Assembly (NCBI RefSeq): GCF_018320785.1
Contig: NC_054870.1
Location: 3,353,199-3,417,198, forward strand
Length of the DNA stretch: 64,000 nt
Reading direction: 5' to 3'
DNA from: Cheilinus undulatus
Lineage: Eukaryota > Chordata > Actinopteri > Labriformes > Labridae
The translations under genes and the position numbers were made by a program. The notes beneath the pieces are model-generated. The model did not search any database. It was not told the origin of the DNA and was given only the letters and a program-made list of their open reading frames with translations. Each line of letters opens with the position of its first letter. Within the stretch, counting starts at the first letter, position 1. Below, piece after piece: positions 62,977 to 64,000 of this stretch.

Positions 62977-63620
62977 CAGGGGTTCTCAACGCGGGGGTCA
63001 GGACCCCATTGGGGGTCGCGAGTCACTGAGAGGGGGTCTCCAGGTGCCTGAACAGAACTAAGAACATTTTTGAATTACTCTATCAATTATCAATTTCCCC
63101 ACCAATTTTTCCAATTTTAACATATTTTTGCAACTTAAAACCAATTTTTGTCAATTTCAAACCCTTTCCACCAGTTTTCTCTGTCTGTTTTTGCCACTTT
63201 TAAACCAAATCTTGCAACTCTCTGCCTATTGTTGGCTCTGTGGACACATTATTGCCACTATTAATCCCTTTTACCACTTTTTAAGCCACATTTCACAGCT
63301 TGAAAAGGCCATTTTTGCCAATTCCTGACTACTTCTGCCTCTGCTAACCCTTTTTTGCCAGTTTATGTCAATTTTCATCCCATCTTCCCAAATTTCCACC
63401 TATTTTTGCCACTTTAACACCATTTCAGCAACTTTTAAATCCCCTTTTACCACTTAATATGCCCATTTTATCCACTTAAACCCATGTTTGCCATTTTTTG
63501 GTTATTTTTTGCCACTTTTATCTAATTTTTGGCTTTTCTAACCAATTTCTGCTACTTTTAAAATCTAATTTCACTATCTTTCCCACCTTTTTTGCCACTA
63601 TTAACCCGTTTTAGCTACTT
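62977..63620. mobile_element. hAT-like element with TTTTGCCACTTTT interior
   Basis: The left end caggggttctcaacgcgggg and gggtcgcgagtcactgag are hallmarks of fish hAT-type MITEs. The interior repeats variants of ttttgccacttttaaacc, the complement of the 28681-29445 tract. The right terminus was not found. Confidence 0.65.
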
Positions 63621-64000
63621 TCAATGTTTTTTAATTCTGTTTTAACAAAAGGATTTACATTTTTAAGAGGGCTACTTACTACATAAATGAATTAAAATTT
63701 GTTTCTTTGATAAGAGTGGTTGTTATTCAGGTTAATTATAAAATACCATAGCTTAACTTTACAAGGGACCTGGATTTTGCTGTCCCCCAGTTTGGCTTTT
63801 TAGCCCTTTTAGATTTCTTGGATTTCTGCATAAATTGGTCATCAAATGTGCTCTGATCTTCATCTAATTCACAACAATAGACAAACACAGTCTGCTTAAA
63901 CTAATCTGCACAAAAAATGATATGTTTTCATGTTTTTGTTGAACAAAACATGTAAACATTCACAGTGCAGGGTGAAAAAAGCATGTGAACCCCTAGGCTA
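63621..64000 (+). other. Right-edge VPS8 intron
   Basis: AT-rich with no exon seen. Confidence 0.4.

Overview
The window is vertebrate nuclear DNA, almost certainly from a teleost fish. It has spliced protein-coding genes with GT-AG introns, large AT-rich introns and intergenic tracts. It is densely packed with fish-type DNA transposon remnants (Tc1/mariner, several hAT-like non-autonomous families, palindromic MITEs), one tRNA-derived SINE and many simple repeats. There are no bacterial features, operons or CRISPR arrays. Most open reading frames longer than 60 codons are chance ORFs or shadows.

Three conserved genes can be read exon by exon from splice sites and protein similarity. (1) NCOA4, minus strand, coding 17901 down to 4167, with a 5' untranslated exon ending at 26987. 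NCOA4 is the ferritinophagy receptor; the reconstructed protein is about 600 residues. (2) YIPF3, plus strand, coding 29819 to 40825 in nine exons, 339 residues, a five-span Golgi Yip1-family protein. (3) VPS8, plus strand, from 46118. The first eleven coding exons (317 residues, N-terminal part of the CORVET subunit) lie in the window and the gene runs off the right edge. NCOA4 and YIPF3 are divergent, with their promoters about 2.5 kb apart. YIPF3 and VPS8 are tandem.

Layout: 1-2335, Tc1 remnant and AT-rich repeats; 2336-27150, NCOA4 with transposon-filled introns; 27139-29818, divergent promoter interval with a TCTCGCGAGA element, CTCF-like motifs, a palindromic MITE, a purine-rich degenerate repeat and a 21-bp tandem repeat; 29819-41010, YIPF3; 41010-46100, repeat-rich intergenic DNA with an unrecognised minus-strand exon pair; 46118-64000, VPS8 with nested hAT elements, a SINE, a 14-bp minisatellite and microsatellites in its introns.

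All three genes act in endolysosomal or selective-autophagy traffic: NCOA4 in ferritinophagy, YIPF3 (with YIPF4) at the Golgi and reported in Golgiphagy, VPS8 in endosome tethering. I do not claim co-regulation. The items most worth checking are a TATA/CACCC/MARE promoter-like array inside an NCOA4 intron, the apparent loss of both nuclear-receptor motifs in this NCOA4, a transposon carrying a CCAAT/ETS promoter-like cassette, and several transposon copies bounded by intact target-site duplications.
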